A DNA stretch of 64,000 bases from Lumbricus terrestris (GCA_949752735.1 OX457036.1:14575516-14639515), one strand, 5' to 3'; positions 21,277 through 33,758 are shown, numbered from the stretch's first letter. Notes: generated by a model from the sequence alone, not told the origin. Numbers and translations are program-made.

Positions 21277-24200
21277 ATTGAAAAATCCTTATTTTGGTCG
21301 CCATTTTGGAAAATGTCCGCCATTGAAGCCATGGGTAACATTTTCAATGGCACTGTTGTAATCCTTGCACCTACATGTAACTATGTATGTTTAGACACAA
21401 AGGTGACGATTCTAAGTGCACTGGAAGTGGAGAAATTGAAATTTCCGTGTTTTGGTCGCCATTTTGGAAAATGGCCGCCATTGAAGCCATGTGGAACATT
21501 TGGAATGGCTCTGTTGTAATCCTTGCCCCTAACTCTGTATGTTTAGGCACAAAGATGACGATTCTAAGTGCACTGGAAGATGAGAAATTCGAATTTACAG
21601 GTTCTGGTCGCCATTTCGGAAAATGGCCGCCATTGAATCCACAGGGAACATTTTGAATGGCCCTGTTGTATTCCTTGCCTCCAACTATGTATGATTAGAC
21701 ACCAAGATGACGATTCTAAGTGTACTGGAAGCTGAGAAAATGAAAAATCCGTATTTTCTTCGCCATTTTAGAAAATGGACGCCATTGAAGCCATGGGGAA
21801 CATTTTCAATGGTTCTGTTGTAACCCCCGCCCCTAACTATGTATGCTTAGACACCAAGATGACGATTCTAAGTGTACTGGAAGCTGAGAAATTGGAAAAT
21901 CCGCATTTTTGTCGCCATTTCGGAAATTGGCCGCCATTGAAGCCATGGGGAACATTTTGAATGGCCCTGTTGTATTCCTTGCCTCTAACTATGTATGTTT
22001 AGACTCAAAGATGACGATTCTAAGTGTACTGGAAGCTGAAAATTTGAAAAACCCGTATTTCGGTCGCCATGTTGGAAAATGGCCGCCATTGAATCCATGG
22101 GGAACATTTTCAATAGTTCTGCTGGAATCCTCGCCCTTAACTATGTATCTTTAGACACCAAGATGGCGATTCTAAGTGTACTGGAAGCTGAGAAATTGAA
22201 AAATCCGTATTTTCTTCGCCATTTTAGAAAATGGACGCCATTGAAGCCATGGGGAACATTTTCAATGGCCATGTTGTAACCCCCGCCCCTAACTATGTAT
22301 GCTTAGACACCAAGATGACGATTCTAAGTGTACTGGAAGCTGAGAAATTGAAAAATCCGCATTTTTGTCGCCATTTTGAAAATTGGCCGCCATTGAATCC
22401 ACAGGGAACATTTTGAATGGCCCTGTTGTATTCCTTGCCTCTAACTATGTATGTTTAGACACCAAGAGGACGATTCTAAGTGTACTGGAAGCTGAGAAAT
22501 TGAAAAATCCGCATTTCTGTCGCCATTTTGAAAATTGGCCGCCATTGAAGCCATGGGGAACATTTTGAATGGCCCTGTTGTATTCCTTGCCTCTAATTAT
22601 GTATGTTTAGACACAAAGATGACGATTCTAATTGTACTGGAAGCTTAAAATTTGAAAAATCCGTATTTCGGTCGCCATTTTGGAAAATGGTCGCGATTGA
22701 ATCCATGGGGAACATTTTCAATGGTTCTGTTGTATTCCTTGCCTCCAACTATGTATCTTTAGACACCAAGATGACGATTCTAAGTGTACTGGAAGCTGAG
22801 AAATTGAAAAATCCGTATTTTCTTCGCCATTTTAGAAAATGGACGCCATTGAAGCCATGGGGAACATTTTCAATGGCCATGTTGTAACCCCCGCCCCTAA
22901 CTATGTATGCTTAGACACCAAGATGACGATTCTAAGTGTACTGGAAGCTGAGAAATTGAAAAATCTGCATATTTGTCGCCATTTTGGAAATTTGCCGCCA
23001 TTGAATCCATGCGGAACATTTTGAATGTCCCTGTTGTATTTCTTGCATCTAACTTTGTATGATTAGACACCAAGATGACGATTCTAAGTGTACTGGAAGC
23101 TGAGAAATTAAAAAATCCGTATTTTTGTCGCCATTTTGAAAATTGGCCGCCATTGAATCCACAGGGAACATTTTGAATGGCCCTGTTGTATTCCTTGCCT
23201 CTAACTATGTATGTTTAGACACCAAGAGGACGATTCTAAGTGTACTGGAAGCTGAGAAATTGAAAAATCCGCATTTCTGTCGCCATTTTGAAAATTGGCC
23301 GCCATTGAATCCACAGGGAACATTTTGAATGGCCCTGTTGTATTCCTTGCCTCTAACTATGTATGTTTAGACACCAAGAGGACGATTCTAAGTGTACTGG
23401 AAGCTGAGAAATTGAAAAATCCGCATTTCTGTCGCCATTTTGGAAAATGGACGCCATTGAAGACATGGGGAACATTTTCAATAGTTCTGTTGGAATCCTC
23501 GCCCTTAACTATGTATCTTTAGACACCAAGATGGCGATTCTAAGTGTACTGGAAGCTGAGAAATTGAAAAATCCGTATTTTCTTCGCCATTTTGGAAAAT
23601 GGACGCCATTGAAGCCATGGGGAACATTTACAATGGTTCTGTTGTAACCCCCGCCCCTAACTATGTATGCTTAGACACCAAGATGACGATTCTAAGTGTA
23701 CTGGAAGCTGAGAAATTAAAAAATCCGCATTTTTGTCGCCATTTTGAAAATTGGCCGCCATTGAATCCACAGGGAACATTTTGAATGGCCCTGTTGTATT
23801 CCTTGCCTCTAACTATGTATGTTTAGACACCAAGAGGACGATTCTAAGTGTACTGGAAGCTGAGAAATTGAAAAATCCGCATTTCTGTCGCCATTTTGAA
23901 AATTGGCCGCCATTGAAGCCATGGGGAACATTTTGAATGGCCTTGTTGTATTCCTTGCCTCTAATTATGTATGTTTAGACATAAAGATGACGATTCTAAG
24001 TGTACTGGAAGCTGAAAATTTGAAAAATCCGTATTTCGGTCGCCATTTTGGAAAATGGTCGCGATTGAATCCATGGGGAACATTTTCAATGGTTCTGTTG
24101 TATTCCTTGCCTCCAACTATGTATCTTTAGACACCAAGATGACGATTCTAAGTGTACTGGAAGCTGAGAAATTGAAAAATCCGTATTTTCTTCGCCATTT

Positions 24201-26297
24201 TAGAAAATGGACGCCATTGAAGCCATGGGGGAACATTTTCAATGGCCATGTTGTAACCCCCGCCCCTAACTATGTATGCTTAGACACCAAGATGACGATT
24301 CTAAGTGTACTGGAAGCTGAGAAATTGAAAAATCCGCATTTTTGTCGCCATTTTGAAAATTGGCCGCCATTGAATCCACAGGGAACATTTTGAATGGCCC
24401 TGTTGTATTCCTTGCCTCTAACTATGTATGTTTAGACACCAAGAGGACGATTCTAATTGTACTGGAAGCTGAGAAATTGAAAAATCCGCATTTCTGTCGC
24501 CATTTTGAAAATTGGCCGCCATTGAAGCCATGGGGAACATTTTGAATGGCCCTGTTGTATTCCTTGCCTCTAATTATGTATGTTTAGACACAAAGATGAC
24601 GATTCTAATTGTACTGGAAGCTTAAAATTTGAAAAATCCGTATTTCGGTCGCCATTTTGGAAAATCGTCGCGATTGAATCCATGGGGAACATTTTCAATG
24701 GTTCTGTTGTATTCCTTGCCTCCAACTATGTATCTTTAGACACCAAGATGACGATTCTAAGTGTACTGGAAGCTGAGAAATTGAAAAATCCGTATTTTCT
24801 TTGCCATTTTAGAAAATGGACGCCATTGAAGCCATGGGGAACATTTTCAATGGCCATGTTGTAACCCCCGCCCCTAACTATGTATGCTTAGACACCAAGA
24901 TGACGATTCTAAGTGTACTGGAAGCTGAGAAATTGAAAAATCTGCATATTTGTCGCCATTTTGGAAATTTGCCGCCATTGAATCCATGCGGAACATTTTG
25001 AATGTCCCTGTTGTATTTCTTGCATCTAACTTTGTATGATTAGACACCAAGATGACGATTCTAAGTGTACTGGAAGCTGAGAAATTAAAAAATCCGTATT
25101 TTTGTCGCCATTTTGAAAATTGGCCGCCATTGAATCCACAGGGAACATTTTGAATGGCCCTGTTGTATTCCTTGCCTCTAACTATGTATGTTTAGACACC
25201 AAGAGGACGATTCTAAGTGTACTGGAAGCTGAGAAATTGAAAAATCCGCATTTCTGTCGCCATTTTGAAAATTGGCCGCCATTGAAGCCATGGGGAACAT
25301 TTTGAATGGCCCTGTTGTATTCCTTGCCTCTAACTATGTATGTTTAGACACCAAGAGGACGATTCTAAGTGTACTGGAAGCTGAGAAATTGAAAAATCCG
25401 CATTTCTGTCGCCATTTTGAAAATTGGCCGCCATTGAAGCCATGGGGAACATTTTGAATGGCCCTGTTGTATTCCTTGCCTCTAATTATGTATGTTTAGA
25501 CATAAAGATGACGATTCTAAGTGTACTGGAAGCTGAAAATTTGAAAAATCCGTATTTCGGTCGCCATTTTGGAAAATGGTCGCGATTGAATCCATGGGGA
25601 ACATTTTCAATGGTTCTGTTGTATTCCTTGCCTCCAACTATGTATCTTTAGACACCAAGATGACGATTCTAAGTGTACTGGAAGCTGAGAAATTGAAAAA
25701 TCCGTATTTTCTTCGCCATTTTAGAAAATGGACGCCATTGAAGCCATGAGAACATTTTCAATGGCCATGTTGTAACCCCCGCCCCTAACTATGTATGCTT
25801 AGACACCAAGATGACGATTCTAAGTGTACTGGAAGCTGAGAAATTGAAAAATCTGCATATTTGTCGCCATTTTGGAAATTTGCCGCCATTGAAGCCATGC
25901 GGAACATTTTGAATGGCCCTGTTGTATTTCTTGCCTCTAACTTTGTATGATTAGACACCAAGATGACGATTCTAAGTGTACTGGAAGCTGAGAAATTAAA
26001 AAATCCGCATTTTTGTGGCCATTTTGGAAATTGGCCGCCATTGAAGCCATGGGGAACATTTTGAATGGCCCTGTTGTATTCCTTGCCTCTAACTATGTAT
26101 GTTTAGACACCAAGATGACGATTCTGAGTGTACTGGAAGCTGAAAAATTTAAAAATCCATATTTCTGTCGCCATTTTGGAAAATGGCCGCCATTGAATAC
26201 ATGGGGAACATTTTGAATGGCCCTGTTGTATTCCTTGCCTCTAACTATGTATTTTTAGACACCAAGATGAAGATTCTAAGTGTACTGGAAGCTGAGA
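21277..26297 (+). repeat. 152-bp satellite array, about 33 monomers
   Basis: Tandem monomers of 152 bp carry the landmarks GTCGCCATTTTGGAAAATGG, CCGCCATTGAA, GGAACATTTT, CTATGTATGTTTAGACACCA and GACGATTCTAAGTGTACTGG. Higher-order structure is visible. A block starting at about 22603 recurs 1977 bp later (13 monomers plus one base), and a block at 23903 recurs 1521 bp later (10 monomers plus one base). Each monomer has an inverted pair CCATTTT-GG-AAAATGG and GCCGCCAT words that resemble YY1 sites. Overlapping 61-codon frames arise because the monomer lacks one stop, and 152 is not a multiple of three. They are not taken as genes. Right-hand monomers fade into unrelated sequence near 26300. Confidence 0.95.
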
Positions 26298-26299
26298 TG

Positions 26300-27160
26300 A
26301 TTTAAAATATGTAAACTGGACGGCCATTTTGATAAATGGCTGCCATTTGGGCCAGGGGTCAAATCTGCGATGGCGGTATAGCCAAATTTTATTCTTATGA
26401 CATAGTATGTGCCAAATTTCATGCTTCTATCACAAAGTGAACAATTTTTCACCAGGCCGCTCTACTAGTTTCTGTGGTCTGATGTTGGCATGTAAGCTAC
26501 GCTAAAAGGTAAGGTTTTGACAAACGTTTACATGATTGATTCCACAATCATAACACACCTAGACTTAGACTGGTGTCGCTCTTTGTCCAGTGCCCTTTGT
26601 GCGCCGACTGGCCGATTTGACCTCTGCTAGGGTCATAGCCAACCCTTTCTGTAATGACTCATTCATCTGGCATCATCTATGAAAGCGTAAACAGGATAAC
26701 TGCACACTTAAGCTCCCACAGGCAAACCCTGCGGGGACAGTGTGTGGCACTTTTTTTCGGCGTAGTTTTACAAAACCCGTTTGCAGTGAAATGTCAAATT
26801 GTACCCACATGGAATTTGTAAGGGTACAATACACTAACAGATAGCCAACTTACAAGGCATTGATGGAAGGCTACATCATGAATATATTAGTGCATATTTC
26901 CCACCAGATGGCCGGATTTCACGAAAATGTTCATCAGGGCAGAGTGTGTGGATTGTGTGTGCACACAGTTCACCCACTATACACACACCTTATGGGGACA
27001 TGACCCCAGAAGGAAACCTTAATTGGACACTGGATATGCACAAATCAGAGGATTGCCGATGAATTCCATGTGGGGTCTTGAAAAATGTACCCACAAGACA
27101 TTGCGTACCCAGAAGGTAGGTTTTGAACTCATGAAAGGCAGCGTAAGGTAGTGGATACAA
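26300..27160. other. Unassigned interval right of the satellite
   Basis: The first 60 bases echo the satellite (GGCCATTTTGATAAATGGC). The rest shows no gene or recognisable element. Confidence 0.4.
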
Positions 27161-27161
27161 G

Positions 27162-27162
<1 letters not shown>

Positions 27163-27255
<93 letters not shown>

Positions 27256-27410
27256 CGCACACGCACGTCCACACATACGCACGCACACACACACGCTGAC
27301 ACAGAAACACAAGCGTACACGTAAACATACACAGACACACGCACACATACACACAAACACATGCGCACACACACAAACACACGTACACAGAAGCGACGCA
27401 CACATGCGCA
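27163..27410. repeat. (CA)n microsatellite with degenerate flank
   Basis: Pure CA to about 27253, then CA-rich sequence with CGCA, CATA and GACA interruptions. Long frames on both strands here are artefacts. Confidence 0.95.
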
Positions 27411-27879
27411 CAGCGACCGGAAATGAGAAGTATCATCGACAACCGGAAGTCGACTGATGACGCGTCTGTGATCATCCGATTCAATCTTCATCAACAACTT
27501 CCGTCGACCGGAATCCATCCGAAAGTAATGACTCGAAACGGCAGAAGCTAATGTGGTCAAAGCAATGGCAGCACATGGCAGAAACTAATATCTCGTCTTT
27601 GCAGTTGAACTTCGATCAGACATTAATGACTACCGGGTTTAGTTGAAATGATTTATCTAACGGCGCTACAGAAGCCTTTGGATAAACAGATCAACAGACA
27701 AGATCAGATTAGATTTATATGCAATAGGTTTGGTAACCTCATGTTCGACTGGGTCAGGTCACATCAATTATAAAGGTCAGGCTATTTTAATTGGATCAGA
27801 TAAGCATATAATATAGGTCAGGATAAGGGTCAACAAAGATCCACGGTGCCTATACATAGAGAAAGAGATGCGCGCGCAC

Positions 27880-28330
27880 ACAAAGATACAAGGGCAGAGA
27901 TAAAGAGACAGACCCAGACAGACGAAGACACACAGATGAAGACAAACAGACGAAGACACACAGAAGAAGACACACAGACGAAGACACACAGACGAAGACA
28001 CACATACGAAGACACACAGACGAAGACACACATACGAAGACACACAGATGAAAAGACACAAACGAAGACACACACACGAAGACACACCCACAAAGACACA
28101 CAGATGAAGACACACAGATGAAGACACACAGATGAAGACACACATACGAAGACACACAGACGAAGACATACAGGCGAAGACACACATACGAAGACACACA
28201 AACAAAGACACACAGACGAAGACACACAGACGAACACACACAGACGAAGACACACAAACGAAGACACACAAACAAAGACACACAGACGAACACACACATA
28301 CACGAAGACACACAAACGAAGATTCACATA
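27880..28330. repeat. 14-bp minisatellite
   Basis: About 30 copies of ACGAAGACACACAG, with variants at the last positions (CATACG, CAAACG, CAGATG). Because 14 is not a multiple of three, all frames cycle through the same peptides (EDTQTKTHRR on plus, CVFVCVSS on minus), which explains the long open frames. Confidence 0.9.
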
Positions 28331-28671
28331 GACGCAGATGGAGGTACAATTATTTTCTATTCTTGATGCGACCCTGTCGGCCAAATTGGTCATCATGATG
28401 AAGTCAAACGAAATTCGTCGCTCAAACACAACAAGACAATGCGTCACAATGCGTCACAATGGCACATGTCTTAACAATGGACTTGGGCCTATAATTATTA
28501 TAGATCATGCGACGAATAATAAACATTGCGAAATAAACTCAGCAAGTTTTGTGTCATGATGAGCACGTGATAGAATAGTGGTTGGGGTGTTGAAAGTCGG
28601 TGGAAATGTCGGACGAAGAAACGGGAGTTCAGTACCTCATTAGGGCAGAAGTTTGGTCTGCACCGCTATTT

Positions 28672-28871
28672 GTGGGGCGCGGTGTTGTAGTGGGTATGTT
28701 CGTTGCCTTGCAACCGGAGGTTGCAGGTTCGAATCCACATCAAGCCGCTTCGTAAGGACCTTAGGCAAGTCCTTCACTCGCAATTGTTTAACGCTTCGCC
28801 GTGCAACTTCGATTCAGTGTCCGCGCTGACGTCGGGTACGCTTCTGAGGAGAGAGCTTGAAGGGGCGCTAT
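28672..28871 (+). repeat. tRNA-derived SINE, family 1, copy 2
   Basis: GTGGGGCGCGGTGTTGTAG head, box B at 28726-28736 (GGTTCGAATCC), GGACCTTAGGCAAGTCCTTC core, and the complete tail GAGCTTGAAGGGGCGCTAT. This copy and those at 34852 and 58530 define the family's 3' end. Confidence 0.8.
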
Positions 28872-28874
28872 GAC

Positions 28875-29049
28875 AAGTGCACATACATACTTACTATTCT
28901 ATATGTATCTGCATGAACACATGTATGTATGCATTCATGCATATAAGCAGGTATGCATGTGTACAGGTATGCATGTACATGTATGTATACGTATGTACTA
29001 TGTGCACATACAATGTCATACATTCATATAATATGTATGTGTGTAAGTA
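28875..29049. repeat. ATGT/CATA-rich degenerate tract
   Basis: Imperfect TATG repeats between the SINE and the LINE tail. A similar tract resumes at 32600-32700 beyond the LINE, consistent with the LINE having landed inside it. Confidence 0.6.
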
Positions 29050-32000
29050 TTCAATTCAATTCAATTCAATTCAATTCATTTATTGTAACCAACCATCAAC
29101 ATACACAATAGACATAGTATAACATGCTTCACATTATCGGATGGTAACAAGGAAGGCCCTAAGGGATGAATATCCCGCTAACAGGGACACCTAATTACAT
29201 ATGCAATTTTAACAGATGGCTAGACGGTTGACATAATGAATTGAACAATAGGCTAAAAGAACAGCATGAGATGACAATTAATGTAGTAAACTTAACTAAA
29301 GAACGCAAAACAAACACAACAAATAATAATAAAATAAAATCAGTGCCTACAAGGTTAAATATCTTTGCAGTCATTAACCAAGTAGTTGCGCAGTAATGTT
29401 TTTGCTCTTTGTAAACTGGAAGCTTGTTGAACATGACTAGGAAACGAGTTCCATATACCTGGTCCAGTATATTTAATATGGAATCTTCTTGAGTTTAAAC
29501 GAGCGGATATGGCTCGATAATGAGAGGAGTTCCTGGTGGAATAGCAGTGAATTTCAGATCCTTTTTGGAAATACCCTGCAAAGTTAAGGGGAAGAAGATC
29601 ATGGGTGAACCGATACATAAAGACTCCTATCTGGAAAGTCATTATTTGGTGAAACTTTAATAAATTAAATGATTGAAATAAAGGACTTGAGTGAATAAAA
29701 GGCTTAACTCCAGCTATGATACGTATTGCACGTTTTTGGAGAAGTACTAATTTATTGACCCTGGATTTATATGTAGATGCCCAAACTAAAATACAGTATG
29801 AGAGATAAGGATATATTAATGAGTAGTACAATTTAACACGGATAGTGGGGGGGAGTATATGGGAAGTTCGACGAAGGATACCAACACTTTTTGCAACCTT
29901 GGCAGAGATATATTTAATATGATCATTCCATGTGAGGTGTTGATCTATGTACACACCAAGAAATTTAGTGGAGCTAACCTGCGTTATGGAGGTATCATTG
30001 ATAGACAGTTGCAATTCATTCTGGGGGCACATCTTTTTATTAGTTCGAAAGAGCATAAAGTTAGTTTTATCAATGTTTAAGGAGAGTCTATTAGCAGAGA
30101 ACCATTCGGCTATGAAGATAAGTTCATTGTTTACTGTTTGCATTAGACTCTGGTAGGATTTATGAGAGTAGAAGACATTTGTATCATCAGCAAACAAGAT
30201 GAATGAAAGAGTAGGAGATATATTAGGCAAGTCATTAATGTATAGAAGAAAAAGCAAGGGTCCGAGATTAGAACCTTGGGGCACACCATATCTAACAACT
30301 CTAAAGTCTGAGAGAGCTCCATTGCAGGAAACACACTGGAGACGTCTTTCGAGATAACTGGTAAACCAAGCTAATTGGATGCCTCTGATGCCATAATTAG
30401 CTAATTTTTTTAATAGGATCTCATGATTCACAGTATCGAAGGCCTTTGCTAAATCGAAGAAGATACCAATAGAATATTCATTGTTTTCAAAGGCCTTAGA
30501 AATTTTATCATACATATCAATTAAAGGCATAAAAGTAGATCGACCAGATTGAAAGCCATATTGGTATGGAAAAATAATATGAGATTTTTCTACATATTTA
30601 TTGAGCCTATCATGCATTATTTTTTCAAAATACTTGGCAAAAAAAGGAAGAATGGATATGGGCCTATAGTTAGAAGGGTTCTCCCTGTCACCCTTTTTAA
30701 AAATAGGGACTATTTTTGCAATTTTTATAGCATCAGGTACAACTCCAGTTTTGAGGGAGCAATTAATTATTTCAGCTAGTTGGGCTGCGACTTGAGAAAT
30801 GTAAGAATTAGCAATATGAGGGTCGATATCATCAACGCCACGGCTGTGACTGTCGTGGATCAAGTGGCTCAAATTTTTTATTTCCTCAGGTGAAGTAGGA
30901 ACCAAGCCAAAAGAATAAGGAAGTGGCGGGTCAAGGTATGTGTTAAAAGGAGATTTAGGAGCGGGAATTTGTTGGGCAAGAGTATGAGCGATGTCAGAGA
31001 AGAGATTATTAAAAGTATTAGCCATCACTTTAGGGTCATCATTTCTTATTCCATTGATTTTTAGTGCTTCAATTTTAATATGTTGTTCATCCATTTTAAT
31101 TATACTTCGAATGAGGGTCCAAGTTTTCTTTAAATTATTAACATGCTTGGTAAATTCAACAGCATAGTAATGCTTTTCAGCCTTCGTTCTAATTGTTTTA
31201 AATTTATTCCTGTATGAAACAAACTTATTTTTATTGGCAAGGGTAGGGACCTTTACATATTTTAAATGAAGTTTAGCTTTTTTCTTACTAGATTTGAGAA
31301 GTCCAGGAGTCATCCAGGGTTGTTTAAGCATGGGTTTTCCTTTATTTATATTAGTTTTTATTGGAAACGCCTTATCATAGTTTCTTTTATATTCTTTCAT
31401 AAACAAGTCATATGCTTTGTTAGCATCTTTCAAGCGACAGGTTTCAAAAATAGGAGTCCAATCTGCTTCAGAAAGATAATTGCTAAAATTAGCCCTTCCT
31501 TCTTCGTTAATAATTCGGGATTCCTCAAATGAGGAGTTCCTAGAGCTAGGCATTTCAAAATCAAAGGAGGTTAAGACAGGCAAATGGTCAGAGATATCAG
31601 ATACAACAATCTTAGATTCAATAATATTAGACCAAGCATTTGTGAAAATGTTGTCAATTAGCGTTGACGAATGAGTGGTAATTCTTGTGGGTCTGGTTAT
31701 GGTCGGGAGAAGATTATAGGAGGACATACTATCGAAAAAGGAACTAGTGCCAAAGTGATCCTCAACTTTAAGCAGGTCAATGTTAAAGTCACCCATAATT
31801 ATCACGTGTTTCTCCTTATTTGCAATTTTGGACAATAACTGTTCAAGTTCAAGAGTGAACTCTTCCAGACTATTTCCTGGGGGTCTATATATAGTTCCAA
31901 TTAGACAATTGCCCTTACTCATCCGCACACGAATAAATATTCCCTCAAATGTTTTGGGGGTCATATTAAAAATTGATAGATCAAGCAGCTCGTAAGTAAT

Positions 32001-32628
32001 ATCCTCCCTTATGAGAAATCCTACTCCACCTCCTTTTCCTGAAACTCGAGATTTGTGAATAATTTGGTAACCTGCTATATTAATTGTATCAACCGAGTCT
32101 GTATCTAGCCATGTTTCTGTTAAAGCCAGAATAGGAACAGGGAGAGTGTTTAATAAATCAGTTATATCCATTATTTTGTACTGCATACTTCGACAATTCA
32201 GGTGCATAGTAGTGAACAGGCGAGGAGTATTGAGTAGGGTGGTGAGAGAAGCAGGTGTAGAGTAGTGGCTGTCCCATGACAGATTTGAAAATAGGTTAAT
32301 ATCCGGGTCAATATCATTGTTATTTAAAGGGGAGTGGTTTTCAGGGTCACTAGGAAATATTTCAAGTTTCGGGGCTCTATCAAGCTCGCTAATATCAGTT
32401 TGTAGTTTAACTTTGCTATCACATATAGAGCTCATAAAATTTTCATTATTTGCAATCCCATTAAAAGGAAAAATGTTTGTCAAGCATGGAGAGCATATCC
32501 AAGATTCCACAGGCGCACACGATAAACATGAATCCGCATAACATTCATAATGACACTGACTTCTACATACTACACATGTAACAACCCTAGTATGCATATA
32601 AGTATAAACGAACGTTAGTGTATACTAT
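29050..32628 (-). mobile_element. CR1/L2-type LINE, minus strand
   Basis: The 3' end is the simple tail (TTGAA)n at 29050-29082, read on the minus strand. The body is one long ORF (29355-32597). Possible target copies are ATATGTATGTGTGTAAGTAT on the left (ending near 29050) and ATATGCATGTATGTAAGTAT on the right (ending near 32646). They differ at two bases and lie in ATGT-rich DNA, so the duplication is only suggestive. The 5' end is probably truncated, because the ORF opens inside a zinc-finger-like segment. Confidence 0.85.
29355..32597 (-). CDS. LINE ORF2-type endonuclease / reverse transcriptase, 1080 aa
   Basis: The protein nicks target DNA and reverse-transcribes LINE RNA. Residues 8-40 hold a Cys/His cluster (CVVCRSQCHYEC, then WICSPC) like the PHD-type finger at the N-terminus of many CR1/L2 proteins. 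Its first cysteines may lie upstream and be lost. The AP-endonuclease spans about 130-345, with LNCRSM, ETW (Glu161), GTIYRPPG, MGDFN (Asp270) and SDHLP (Asp337, His338). The reverse transcriptase spans about 625-890, with KKGDRENPSNYRPIS, YQYGFQSGRST, FFDLAKAFDTVNH, GVPQGSNLGP and FADD (802-805). No stop or frameshift occurs over 3.2 kb and the key residues are present, so this is a recent copy. Because the 5' end and promoter may be missing, activity cannot be assumed. The first in-frame ATG was taken as the start. Confidence 0.9.
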   Translation of the reverse strand: MHTRVVTCVVCRSQCHYECYADSCLSCAPVESWICSPCLTNIFPFNGIANNENFMSSICDSKVKLQTDISELDRAPKLEIFPSDPENHSPLNNNDIDPDINLFSNLSWDSHYSTPASLTTLLNTPRLFTTMHLNCRSMQYKIMDITDLLNTLPVPILALTETWLDTDSVDTINIAGYQIIHKSRVSGKGGGVGFLIREDITYELLDLSIFNMTPKTFEGIFIRVRMSKGNCLIGTIYRPPGNSLEEFTLELEQLLSKIANKEKHVIIMGDFNIDLLKVEDHFGTSSFFDSMSSYNLLPTITRPTRITTHSSTLIDNIFTNAWSNIIESKIVVSDISDHLPVLTSFDFEMPSSRNSSFEESRIINEEGRANFSNYLSEADWTPIFETCRLKDANKAYDLFMKEYKRNYDKAFPIKTNINKGKPMLKQPWMTPGLLKSSKKKAKLHLKYVKVPTLANKNKFVSYRNKFKTIRTKAEKHYYAVEFTKHVNNLKKTWTLIRSIIKMDEQHIKIEALKINGIRNDDPKVMANTFNNLFSDIAHTLAQQIPAPKSPFNTYLDPPLPYSFGLVPTSPEEIKNLSHLIHDSHSRGVDDIDPHIANSYISQVAAQLAEIINCSLKTGVVPDAIKIAKIVPIFKKGDRENPSNYRPISILPFFAKYFEKIMHDRLNKYVEKSHIIFPYQYGFQSGRSTFMPLIDMYDKISKAFENNEYSIGIFFDLAKAFDTVNHEILLKKLANYGIRGIQLAWFTSYLERRLQCVSCNGALSDFRVVRYGVPQGSNLGPLLFLLYINDLPNISPTLSFILFADDTNVFYSHKSYQSLMQTVNNELIFIAEWFSANRLSLNIDKTNFMLFRTNKKMCPQNELQLSINDTSITQVSSTKFLGVYIDQHLTWNDHIKYISAKVAKSVGILRRTSHILPPTIRVKLYYSLIYPYLSYCILVWASTYKSRVNKLVLLQKRAIRIIAGVKPFIHSSPLFQSFNLLKFHQIMTFQIGVFMYRFTHDLLPLNFAGYFQKGSEIHCYSTRNSSHYRAISARLNSRRFHIKYTGPGIWNSFPSHVQQASSLQRAKTLLRNYLVNDCKDI

Positions 32629-32649
32629 ATGCATGTATGTAAGTATATA

Positions 32650-33690
32650 TGTATGTATATGTGTGCTTATTTGCCTATGTATGTATGTATGTATGTATGT
32701 ACATAAAATTATGCAAATGGACATGGCAGAGGAGAATACTTGAAAACAACTTGCCCATGGTCATTAGATCCATGGTGTCTAACCCGTGACATGCAGCATA
32801 TCAATCATCGTCAAAGCATGCCACCAATTATAGACCAGCGTATCGTAGAAATGACAAGTGCATAATTAACCTATTAAGAAAAGTAGAAAACCTACTAATA
32901 AAAATATAAACACGTGTAATGAAGAACGAGACAGTTGCTATAATTATTATAGACCGAATCCCAACATTGACAAGAACACACATCCGTCTAAAATGCCATC
33001 GAATGGAGCAGAGCGACGTTATTATACAAACTCTACAACTATATATAGCCTATGTATATATGTGTGAAAGTATGTGTATATGTATGAATGCATGCATAGC
33101 ATTGCGACTCAAAAGAGGAAATGGGTTACTAAGCGTTCCATGTGAATTCGCAGTGGTTCCAGAGTGAAAATTGTCAGGAGCTGAGGGGATTCAACCCCGA
33201 GTTTTTCCTGTGCGGCTCCCATAGTAAATTATCCTTGTCACCCCTCAACTTCACTTGACTCATAGTCTGACGACCCCAACCCAACCCCATTACAGCCTAT
33301 GCCGACAATTCTGATACTGAGTGACTCTAACACAATCTTCTAAACCACTTTAATAAAACCCTTTTATACCTCTATGTTACATGTAAGTGCAGTGCTTAAT
33401 TCCAAAACAATGCGAACACAGGCACACTTACCACGCAACGCTAATATGAATGATACGCCAACAAGCGTCGAACCCAACTCACTCCGTCTATATTTCCCCC
33501 GCCTTCCGTATCCACCACCACCAACACCACCACCGACCTGGTGGCTTAATTTCGCGCCCCTGCGGTTGGACTCCCCACTGACCGAGCGATTAATCCAGAA
33601 GAGTCTCTAGTCAAGAACAACGACGACTACTCTGACGCAATCTCTGGCATCAGTAACACCGTCGCCACTATCACTACTAACCACCCATCA
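32650..33690. other. Unassigned interval with one dispersed repeat
   Basis: ATGT-rich until about 32705. A repeat at 33178-33235 (GCTGAGGGGATTCAACCCC, CGGCTCCCATAGTAAA) recurs at 60769-60812. No gene is recognised. Confidence 0.4.
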
Positions 33691-33694
33691 TCTG

Positions 33695-33724
33695 CAGTAG
33701 CTGCTGCTGCAACTGCTGCTGCTG

Positions 33725-33758
<34 letters not shown>

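Noticed and set aside
21313..26216. Repeated 61-94-codon frames in the satellite
   Set aside because: Each spans more than one 152-bp monomer and overlaps the next copy. The monomer length is not a multiple of three, so no continuous protein can form.
21277..26297. CRISPR-like regular repeat
   Set aside because: Monomers are contiguous 152-bp units without unique spacers, and the context is eukaryotic.
27777..28447. Overlapping 150-205-codon minus frames rich in Cys/Val/Ser
   Set aside because: They lie on the 14-bp minisatellite and repeat its translation in all frames.
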